A stretch of 64,000 nucleotides of DNA from an uncultured Ruminococcus sp. GTDB taxonomy: Bacteria; Bacillota; Clostridia; Oscillospirales; Ruminococcaceae. The notes under the pieces were generated by a model, which ran no database searches, was not told the origin of the DNA, and was given only the letters and a program-made list of their open reading frames with translations. The stretch spans positions 111,049-175,048 of the forward strand of contig CAMZZN010000001.1 in assembly GCA_947345935.1 (NCBI GenBank), in the 5' to 3' direction. This document shows positions 58,054 through 64,000 of this stretch, in pieces; within the stretch, counting starts at the first letter, position 1; every line of letters starts with the position of its first letter. The translations under genes were made by a program, and so were the position numbers.

Positions 58054-58247
58054 CAGCCGCCTCCTACAAATCTGACGATTTCGACCGAATCGCCGTCTTT
58101 GATGATCTTTTCATGATATGTGTTCCTCGGAACGATCGTTTCGTTCAACTCAACCGCAACACGTCCGTCAGAGAAGTTCATATCCTCAAGCAGTGCGGCG
58201 ATACTTTTACCGGATGCGTCAATGATTTCTCCGTTTACCTTGACCAC
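58053..58247 (-). CDS. thiS: Sulfur carrier protein ThiS
   Basis: A 64-residue beta-grasp sulfur carrier ending in VGGG, with the terminal glycines that become thiocarboxylate. VAVELNETIVPRNTYHEKIIKDGDSVEIVRFVGGG is the standard fold signature. GTG start (58247), seven bases after GGAGG. First gene after the TPP riboswitch. Confidence 0.93.
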   Translation of the reverse strand: MVKVNGEIIDASGKSIAALLEDMNFSDGRVAVELNETIVPRNTYHEKIIKDGDSVEIVRFVGGG

Positions 58248-58264
58248 AAAAACACCTCCAATAC

Positions 58265-58292
58265 AAAAAATGGAACTGCCGCAGCAGTTCCA
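58265..58292 (-). terminator. Expression-platform terminator of the TPP riboswitch
   Basis: TGGAACTGC/GGCAGTTCCA 10-bp stem with loop TGC, then TTTTTT on the minus strand, between aptamer and thiS ribosome site. TPP binding should favour this stop. Confidence 0.88.
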
Positions 58293-58313
58293 TGATAATA
58301 CATTAAATAATAT

Positions 58314-58418
58314 CTCACAGGTTCCCTACGTTGGCATTATCCAAATCAGGTTTCAGAATTCTCTTGAAAGAGAATTCCCAAGGTCGAAGGTTTCGCTACC
58401 TTCCTCTCAGCCTGTAAC
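58314..58418 (-). ncRNA. TPP (Thi-box) riboswitch
   Basis: On the minus strand ACAGGCTGAGAGG starts the conserved core; the other half reads CCTGATTTGGATAATGCCAA and GCCAACGTAGGGAA, the Thi-box consensus. Closing stem TTACAGG/CCTGTGA, with a long P3 arm containing GAATTCTC/GAGAATTC. It precedes the thi operon. Confidence 0.96.
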
Positions 58419-58437
58419 ACAAGCTCCCTTTTTATAA

Positions 58438-58466
58438 ATTATATCACTTTTTATTTTAAAAATCAA
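58438..58466 (-). promoter_or_regulatory. SigmaA promoter of the thi operon
   Basis: Minus-strand TTGATT, 17-base spacer, TATAAT, just upstream of the TPP aptamer. Confidence 0.8.
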
Positions 58467-58513
58467 GAGTTTTTCTAATTTTTTCTGAAAAAATGCGAAT
58501 CCAAGCTGTAATA

Positions 58514-60346
58514 TCAATCTGTAAAGCCCAGTATGTAGCGCTGGAGCGATACAAGGTCGGCAATACTGAATTGTCCGTCATTGTTTATGTCCGCTGCCGG
58601 CAGAGCCGACTTATTATCAAAGCTGCTGATAAACGCCCGTCTCAGAAGTACCATATCGAATGCGTCAATAATATTGTCGCCGTTCAGATCACCACGGATG
58701 AATTCAATTATTTCAGTTTCTATGCAGCCGCAGAGTTCGCATTCACGTGTCTGAAATCCTTTTATATTTGTTACCCAGTCTCCAAAATTGTGCCCAGAAG
58801 TTTCTGTAAAACCGCAGTCAGCGCAATAGCAAGAATGAGTGCCGTCTCCATTGTCCGACCATGGAGTCATAACGTGCCCAGAAGTTTCTGTAAAACCGCA
58901 GTCAGCGCAATAGCAAGAATGAGTGCCGTCTCCATTGTCCGACCATGACGTCATAAGGTGTTCAGAAGTTTCCGTAAATCCGCAGTCAGTACATGAACGA
59001 GAATGAGTACCGTCGCCGTTATCCGACCATGGAGTCATAAGGTGTTCAGAAGTTTCCGTAAATCCGCAGTCAGTACATGAACGAGAATGAGTGCCGTCGC
59101 CGTTATCCGACCATAAGCCAAAGTCATGATATTCAGATGTAGTAATATGTTCATATTCGCAATCTGAACATATGCGTACGAACGTATCTGCATCCGTATT
59201 TTTCCATTCGCCGTAACTATGCGGAACAGGGGATTCATCTCCGCAAACGCTGCATATAACATTGTGATAAACTGGGTCATCCGATGGAGTGATCTGATAA
59301 GAATGCGACGTATCGGCAAGAATAGTGAATGGCGCTGTGAAATTATTTCCGCAGTCGAAGCTGTATGTGATCGTCGTATCATCGGGAATAATGATGCCGT
59401 TTTTTATTTCAGCGCCGTTAAGATCAGTGATTTTATCCGTGTCGATTCCGAGAGTTACCCATGCTCCGCATGACGGTTCGCCGAGGTTGCGCAGATTACT
59501 CTCGCAGCTAAGAATGGAAAGCTTTTTATTTTCGCTGAGATCAAGGCTGATAAGGGAGTTGTTTCCGCAGCTAAGGGAGACAAGCTCTGTAAAATATTCT
59601 ATTCCTTTAAGACTTGCAATTCCCGTAGAGTCAACATCAATATCCGAGACGTCGGAGATCTCTTTTTCGGACAAAAATCCGTCGCTGTCCTTATCAATAT
59701 TGGCAGAAATGTAATCACGGAAAGAACCGTCCGGAAAATGTTCGGGATCGATGGCAGTTCCACGTGCCAGAACGCCGGCGGCATTGACGGAATAGCTTCC
59801 TATATCGTCATAGCCTGCCGTGCCGTAATTCCAGCCTTCATTGTACAGCGGATCTTCGGCATCAGTGCTTGCCGAGCAGTTTCCGAACCATACAAGATGA
59901 GCTTCGGAAAGATCAACTGATGTGTCTGCAAGTCTCTTTTTGATAAGATTTGTTTCAGCAGACGCAAGAGCGGCATGAGCCCAGCAGGTACCGGTATCGT
60001 ATTGATTCCGCACTGCAGGAAGCTGATCCTGTTCACGCAGGTCATATCTTGACGGCATCAGCGAACTCAAAGAATAGAAAGCAAATGTGCCGCCGGCAGA
60101 TATTCTCGGAACAAGTTCCTGAATGATCTCTTTTCCGTTTTCGTCAACAAAGCGTACCGAGCGTTCGCCGTATTCCGAGGTCTCCCCCTCAACGGAGATC
60201 ATCCTGATTTCCTGAAAGCTTTCGTCTTCTGTTTTCTGGTCGGGAATATCATTTTTTCCGGCAGCATAGCCTTCGGCACTGTTCATTACAGACAGTGAAA
60301 CGGAAAGAAAGAATGCTGCCAGTTTTTTCAATGTAATTTTTTTCAT
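58514..60346 (-). CDS. Secreted dockerin protein with truncated papain-like domain
   Basis: A 610-residue secreted protein: signal peptide (1-28); papain-like C1 start (about 95-204) with YDLREQ, RNQYDTGTCWAHA (Cys121) and DLSEAHLVWFG; then an abrupt switch at FPDGSF (about 205) into a calcium-loop and leucine-rich segment (DKDSDGFLSEKEI, SLKGIEYF). Four 28-residue CxxC repeats follow (409-521), then a type I dockerin (550-610) with two DxNxD loops. The His and Asn parts of the peptidase are absent, so proteolysis is doubtful. Cellulosomal or surface assembly is likely. Confidence 0.85.
   Translation of the reverse strand: MKKITLKKLAAFFLSVSLSVMNSAEGYAAGKNDIPDQKTEDESFQEIRMISVEGETSEYGERSVRFVDENGKEIIQELVPRISAGGTFAFYSLSSLMPSRYDLREQDQLPAVRNQYDTGTCWAHAALASAETNLIKKRLADTSVDLSEAHLVWFGNCSASTDAEDPLYNEGWNYGTAGYDDIGSYSVNAAGVLARGTAIDPEHFPDGSFRDYISANIDKDSDGFLSEKEISDVSDIDVDSTGIASLKGIEYFTELVSLSCGNNSLISLDLSENKKLSILSCESNLRNLGEPSCGAWVTLGIDTDKITDLNGAEIKNGIIIPDDTTITYSFDCGNNFTAPFTILADTSHSYQITPSDDPVYHNVICSVCGDESPVPHSYGEWKNTDADTFVRICSDCEYEHITTSEYHDFGLWSDNGDGTHSRSCTDCGFTETSEHLMTPWSDNGDGTHSRSCTDCGFTETSEHLMTSWSDNGDGTHSCYCADCGFTETSGHVMTPWSDNGDGTHSCYCADCGFTETSGHNFGDWVTNIKGFQTRECELCGCIETEIIEFIRGDLNGDNIIDAFDMVLLRRAFISSFDNKSALPAADINNDGQFSIADLVSLQRYILGFTD
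58775..59118 (-). repeat. 84-bp tandem repeats within the dockerin protein
   Basis: Four in-frame copies at 84-base spacing (marker CCAT at 58859, 58943, 59027, 59111), each encoding WSDNGDGTHS then a CxxC pair. The two copies nearest the 3' end are near-identical to each other (SCYCADC form), as are the other two (SRSCTDC form), showing two recent duplications. Confidence 0.85.
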
Positions 60347-60388
60347 AGCAAATATACAGAATTTTCTGTATGGTTCACTTCCTTTCGA

Positions 60389-61819
60389 TCAATAGTTATA
60401 TTGATAGACGAATTTCCATCTGAAATCATTTTCTGCCATGGCTTTTTTTGTGTTTTCCATGGATTTTTTCATTTCCTCAATTCTATCTTTAGTCGCATAA
60501 TCTGAGTTGACATAGTTATTGTAATTGTCCTCCGGCGATGCATAGAGAGCCGTATCTGTCTGCCCGGCGGCATTTGACCTATAATCCCGGATGATCTGGT
60601 ATTTGCAGCCGAAGGGTTCTGTGCCGTAGAAAATAATTATATCGCCCTTTGAATTTGCCTTTAAGAAGCTGATGTTATTCTGTTCAGTAAATTCAAAGGG
60701 GAGACTATACGAAACAAATGAACTGTCAGTTAAATTTATATCTATCAGGTCGCCGAGTACCGGTTCATTCTGTCTGAATAGTATATCTGAACTGCTGTCA
60801 AATGATCCTGCCAGATTATTCAGATGTGTAATTGCAGCAAGCGTTACATGAAGTATATCGTCAGATCTGTTGAAAATAAAATATTCTTCCTCAATCTCAG
60901 TACTTGTTTTAAAGCAGTAATAATTATTGTTGATTATAAAGTCCGTGATCTCAAAAGCTTCTTCTCCGAAAAAGCGTTCAAGGTTTACTTTTTCAGTTTT
61001 ATTAACGCTGTTGTCGGGATCTATCCATATCAACTGCGTTCTATATGATTCTTCCACCGAAGACTGAACCGCAAGAACGATATCTTTTCCGTCGCTTGCA
61101 AGAGCCACAGGAGAGAGCGGCATGTCGTTAAAGTTGGTATGCCGGAATATCTCCTTTGTTTCATCTGTTACGATATCGTAATATTTTACTACCCAGTCCT
61201 GGGTTTCGTTTTCATAATAACAGTAAGCTATACCTTTTTCGCTGACGGCAGTTATATATTGAACGATATTATGGATCTTATAATTATCGATTGTCCGGGA
61301 ACTGTTATTTTCAACATCACAGACCGTGACTTTTCCGTTCAGTCCGCCGTCTGCTTCGTCGGCGTCTATCATAAAGAAATATCTTTCCGCCAGCACGCCG
61401 GTGTTGTTTCCATACGCAGCACAGAACGGCGTTCTGCCTGTTTTTTCATAGGTATTATTATATGGATCAAAAATTCCTGTTTCAATGCAGTTTTGTTCGT
61501 CTGTCGGGTAAGAGCATATAATAAGCTTATCCTTAACGCAAAGCGCTGAAACGAGCGTGCCGTTAAAAGAAGAATCAAGATTTTTTAATTCGTATTCATC
61601 CAGGTTGAGTTGTTTCTGTGATTCTTTATGCTTTAATTCCGTGAAGTAGTCGTTTCGCAAATTGAGTTCGGTAATATTTCCTGTCTGTTCGGAATAATTT
61701 CCTGAGTTGCTTTCAAGAGAAATAGAGGAGTTTTTTTTACGTGGCTTATCATTACAGGACACCGTAAACAGCAGACAAAGTGACGACATTAGTGCAAATG
61801 CAGAGGAGAGTTTTTTCAT
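60389..61819 (-). CDS. Putative lipoprotein, function unknown
   Basis: A 476-residue protein with a lipoprotein signal (basic MKK, hydrophobic stretch, lipobox LFTVSC with Cys22), then a Ser/Asn-rich stretch. The body contains recurring Tyr/Asp/Asn-rich strands (CVKDKLIICSYPTDEQ, TAVSEKGIAYCYYENETQD, SDGKDIVLAVQSS), like a beta-propeller surface protein. Not assigned to a family. It is 42 bases upstream of the dockerin gene with no promoter between, so they are probably co-transcribed. Confidence 0.72.
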   Translation of the reverse strand: MKKLSSAFALMSSLCLLFTVSCNDKPRKKNSSISLESNSGNYSEQTGNITELNLRNDYFTELKHKESQKQLNLDEYELKNLDSSFNGTLVSALCVKDKLIICSYPTDEQNCIETGIFDPYNNTYEKTGRTPFCAAYGNNTGVLAERYFFMIDADEADGGLNGKVTVCDVENNSSRTIDNYKIHNIVQYITAVSEKGIAYCYYENETQDWVVKYYDIVTDETKEIFRHTNFNDMPLSPVALASDGKDIVLAVQSSVEESYRTQLIWIDPDNSVNKTEKVNLERFFGEEAFEITDFIINNNYYCFKTSTEIEEEYFIFNRSDDILHVTLAAITHLNNLAGSFDSSSDILFRQNEPVLGDLIDINLTDSSFVSYSLPFEFTEQNNISFLKANSKGDIIIFYGTEPFGCKYQIIRDYRSNAAGQTDTALYASPEDNYNNYVNSDYATKDRIEEMKKSMENTKKAMAENDFRWKFVYQYNY

Positions 61820-61857
61820 GGCGTAAACCTTCTTTCTTAAAAAGATAAATAAACTAA

Positions 61858-61889
61858 GGCAATACTGTGCATAACTGCGCAGTATTGCC
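61858..61889 (-). promoter_or_regulatory. Leader hairpin of the lipoprotein gene
   Basis: GGCAATACTG/CAGTATTGCC perfect 10-bp stem in the 5' untranslated region; a weak U-rich stretch follows. The leader also contains AAAGGAG (about 61964) followed only by ATG-TAG. Possible attenuation or a lost leader peptide. Confidence 0.4.
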
Positions 61890-61974
61890 CATAAAAATGT
61901 TAACTTCCTATTCGGTCTGCTACAGCTCGTACTTGTGTCATCTACATATGTGAATTTTTTCTCCTTTCAATCAT

Positions 61975-62003
61975 GTTGTATCATATCTTTTGCGTATTGT
62001 CAA
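61975..62003 (-). promoter_or_regulatory. SigmaA promoter of the lipoprotein-dockerin unit
   Basis: Minus-strand TTGACA, 17-base spacer, TACAAC, giving a leader of about 150 bases. Confidence 0.6.
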
Positions 62004-62032
62004 TAGATAATATGCAATTTTTACAAAAATAA

Positions 62033-62057
62033 AGGGCGTACATAGAATGTACACCCT
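62033..62057 (-). terminator. Terminator of the DUF6514-like gene
   Basis: Minus-strand AGGGTGTACAT/ATGTACGCCCT stem (one G-U) with loop TCT, then TTATTTTTG. Confidence 0.78.
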
Positions 62058-62067
62058 GAATCTGTTA

Positions 62068-62370
62068 TCAAATAGAAATGCAGAGATAATTAAGAGCTTG
62101 ATCGTATATATTTCTGGGACGGATGCGTCCGTTTATCATCATTTCTGTAAAATCCACGGCATCCTCGACGTTGCGTGAAAAGTCGGCAATTGTTTCTTTC
62201 TCGCCCGTGACATGATCTTCGGCCTCTACGCCGTATGTACAGATGTTTTCACCGTAAAGATTGACCCATCCGGCAGTTACCCTGTATGCGACTTTGTTAT
62301 CCCCGTAAACCTCCATATAGACAGTTCTGTCCCTGACTTCCCGCTTTATTTTTCTTACAATTCCGAACAT
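62068..62370 (-). CDS. DUF6514-like small protein
   Basis: A 100-residue soluble protein. The pattern YGVEAEDHVTGEKETIADFSRNVEDAVDFTEMMINGRIRP followed by a C-terminal helix resembles DUF6514 in Oscillospiraceae; this is recognition by pattern, not certain. Function unknown. Own promoter (62403-62431) with AAAGGAGG, own terminator. Confidence 0.65.
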   Translation of the reverse strand: MFGIVRKIKREVRDRTVYMEVYGDNKVAYRVTAGWVNLYGENICTYGVEAEDHVTGEKETIADFSRNVEDAVDFTEMMINGRIRPRNIYDQALNYLCISI

Positions 62371-62402
62371 AGCTGTGCAGCCTCCTTTTTTATTCTGATA
62401 TT

Positions 62403-62431
62403 AGTATAACATTTCAAAGGCGATTTGTGAA
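62403..62431 (-). promoter_or_regulatory. SigmaA promoter of the DUF6514-like gene
   Basis: Minus-strand TTCACA, 17-base spacer, TATACT, about 33 bases before the start. Confidence 0.6.
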
Positions 62432-62491
62432 TGGGTAAAATATGCTCGTTTACAGATTCTTTTGTCGAAAGCTGATAAATCGGACAAAAGT

Positions 62492-63184
62492 TCAGTCAAT
62501 GTCATGAATTTTAAGAAAAATATCCTGCATCTGTATATCAGTCTCAGCTATTCTTTCCGCACAGTCACGGAGTTCCTCTGAGATCTCCGGAGTTATTGCA
62601 GCAGAAGTTTTGTATTTAAGCTGATGCTCAAGACTTGCCCAGAAATCCATAGCGATAGTTCTTATTTGGATCTCTACAGGAGCGCATGATTTTTTTGACG
62701 ACAGGTAAACGGGAACGTTTACTATGAGATGATAGCTGCGGTATCCGCTTGGTTTGGGATTCTTTATATAATCCTTTTGTTTTATGACGGTGAAATCATC
62801 ACGGCGGCAGAGCATGTCGGCGATTGCATATATATCGTTTATATAGCAGCAGGTGACACGTATTCCGGCGATGTCCAGAAGGTTTTTCCTTGCAGATTCG
62901 GTGGTGATAGGCAGATCTTTCTTTTGCAGTTTCCCGATTATCGACTGCGGAGATTTAAGTCTGCTGTCAATGTTGTGAATGGGGGTTCTCTGGAATTTAA
63001 CACTGAATTCGCTGTCTATTATATTGAGATACGTCTTTACCACTTCGATAGCGGAGTCGTAAAGATGCTGAAGTTGTATGAAATCGTATACGATAGCGGC
63101 AACACGCTCCTTCATTGTTTCGCTGCTGTTGATTACGGCAGGAAGATTTTCCAGAGTTTCCATGTAAAAGTCCATTTCGCTCAT
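62492..63184 (-). CDS. Small alarmone synthetase (RelA/SpoT synthetase domain)
   Basis: A 230-residue single-domain (p)ppGpp synthetase-type protein. HNIDSRLKSPQSIIGKL, LLDIAGIRVTCCYINDIYAIADML and KPSGYRSYHLIVNVPV with VEIQIRTIAMDFWASLEHQLKYK are the RelA/SpoT synthetase motifs (Asp, Tyr, Glu and His pattern); no hydrolase or regulatory domains. Probably a constitutive producer under its own expression control. The ATG shares its A with the TAA of the upstream gene. Confidence 0.9.
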   Translation of the reverse strand: MSEMDFYMETLENLPAVINSSETMKERVAAIVYDFIQLQHLYDSAIEVVKTYLNIIDSEFSVKFQRTPIHNIDSRLKSPQSIIGKLQKKDLPITTESARKNLLDIAGIRVTCCYINDIYAIADMLCRRDDFTVIKQKDYIKNPKPSGYRSYHLIVNVPVYLSSKKSCAPVEIQIRTIAMDFWASLEHQLKYKTSAAITPEISEELRDCAERIAETDIQMQDIFLKIHDID

Positions 63185-64000
63185 TATGTACCTCTCTTTC
63201 CGTTCAGAAGTTCGAGCAGATATGTATAAAGTTCTCCGCTCCCGGCAATATGGCGGTCCGGCGCTGAGATTTGTAATTCTGCCGGAATGTCGGTTTCGGA
63301 ATACGCCATGGTTCTTCCGTTGCCGTCGATAAGGAGCATCACGCCGTCTTTTGCAGGATATCTTCGCCTGCACAGAGATTCCGCAGTTTCACGGCTTGTT
63401 TCTGCCGTATTGCCTACGGTATATACAGATACGTCTTTTCCGTACCCGGCTGCTGCCTTTTCAAGTTCGGATATCTGCTGAGAATTGAAAAAACCTGCCT
63501 GATCGAAAATATGAGAGGAGCATTCCTCACCAAGTCTTAGCATTCGTATGGCGGCGGAACTGTAATCTTTTCCGACTATATCACGTGTAGCCTGATAAAA
63601 AGCGTTTTTTTCAGCTTCCGGGTCGATATTTATTCCGCCTGCTTTATAGAGTATATCCTCGTTGGTATCGTTGTTGATAAGAAAGAGAAGTCCACGGCTG
63701 CTGTCGCTTCCGAAAATCTGATTATAGCACCGTGATGCATAGTCATACGGCTCGGCGCCGTCAAGCTTGTTTACAGTGACAACGGCAGCGTTTATCATGC
63801 GGCTTGAATTGAGTTCGGATATCACTTGGTTACAGGCTGCTGCTGCCTCGCTGTCCATTATGCCGGCGTAGTCTTTTATGTATTGACCCGACACAGATAC
63901 AGGATTTTCAGGAACGACGCTTTCAGATGTTATATTTTCTACCGTGTCAGGAGTCTGGCTGTTTCCGGTCTGCGTTTCCGAAACACCCGAAGCATTGCCG
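63184..64000 (-). CDS. TPM-domain protein, 5' end outside window
   Basis: Partial gene; the frame is open to the window edge (at least 270 residues). The visible part begins with a Thr/Ser-rich linker and then the TPM (YgcG-like) domain: DYAGIMDSEAAAACNQVISELNSSRMINAAVVTV, with SSRGLLFLINNDTNEDILY, followed by a second TPM-like segment from about 63525 (FFNSQQISELEKAAAGYGKDVSVYTV). Probably secreted or membrane-anchored. A GTG at 63894 is not the likely start since upstream codons remain in frame. Coupled to the alarmone synthetase. Confidence 0.75.
   Translation of the reverse strand, partial: GNASGVSETQTGNSQTPDTVENITSESVVPENPVSVSGQYIKDYAGIMDSEAAAACNQVISELNSSRMINAAVVTVNKLDGAEPYDYASRCYNQIFGSDSSRGLLFLINNDTNEDILYKAGGINIDPEAEKNAFYQATRDIVGKDYSSAAIRMLRLGEECSSHIFDQAGFFNSQQISELEKAAAGYGKDVSVYTVGNTAETSRETAESLCRRRYPAKDGVMLLIDGNGRTMAYSETDIPAELQISAPDRHIAGSGELYTYLLELLNGKRGT

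Noticed and set aside
58786-59110. CRISPR-like array
   Set aside because: The 84-base units are contiguous, in frame and lack unique spacers; they encode protein repeats.

Overview
The window is a low-to-mid GC Firmicute chromosome segment, most likely from a Ruminococcus-like member of the Oscillospiraceae. The evidence is a secreted protein with a C-terminal type I dockerin (cellulosome-style), sigmaA promoters of TTGACA-17-TATAAT type, strong AGGAGG ribosome binding sites, a six-gene Rnf complex, a short ThiC, and typical Clostridia gene neighbourhoods. I see no phage, insertion sequence, CRISPR array, rRNA or tRNA. Most of the window is core genome, with accessory material concentrated at 38.7-52.5 kb and 58.5-64 kb.

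Layout. 1-4.2 kb: end of obgE, mini-RNase III, yebC, a GNAT, mntP and a MATE exporter. 4.4-9.2 kb: rnfCDGEAB, a ferredoxin:NAD ion-pumping complex. 9.2-9.5 kb: a compact minus-strand unit encoding a possible 17-residue Cys-rich peptide. 10.2-13.3 kb: preQ1-I riboswitch followed by queD-queE-folE-queC-queF, the complete route from GTP to preQ1. 13.4-21 kb: maf, a DUF1015 protein, ligA and addA. 21-26 kb on the minus strand: HtrA protease, thioesterase, LtaS-like sulfatase and an SDR. 26-29 kb: DUF896, cdd and a radical SAM/DUF2344 pair. 29.1-35.3 kb: rplS with a leader RNA, two signal peptidases, rbgA, rnhB, yraN, thrC and a phosphoesterase. 35.4-41.5 kb: tig-clpP-clpX, a small Cys/Gly-rich membrane protein, and a ClpC-like unfoldase.

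41.5-44 kb (minus) is a three-gene sortase cluster, with a membrane-anchored secreted protein carrying a sortase-signal-like C terminus. 44-47 kb: a PflA-like radical SAM protein, then an ECF sigma factor whose likely anti-sigma partner is interrupted by two compensating frameshifts. 47.0-47.3 kb is a noncoding block of consecutive hairpins whose end is repeated upstream of maf. 47.3-52.5 kb: response regulator, intramembrane-type sensor kinase and an FtsX-type ABC exporter (Bce-like module). 52.6-58.4 kb (minus): TPP riboswitch controlling thiS-thiF-thiG-thiD-thiC-thiH-thiE. 58.5-61.8 kb (minus): the dockerin protein with an apparently truncated papain-like domain and 84-bp tandem repeats, and a lipoprotein. 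61.8-64 kb (minus): a DUF6514-like protein, an alarmone synthetase and a TPM-domain protein running off the edge.

The least explained signals are the 17-residue peptide unit (9244-9437), the ~135-nt rod-like RNA between rplS and lepB (29780-29914), the promoter-bearing dispersed repeat (13293/47226), the sortase cluster, and the two small Cys-rich proteins. All assignments come from reading the sequence; no database search was possible.
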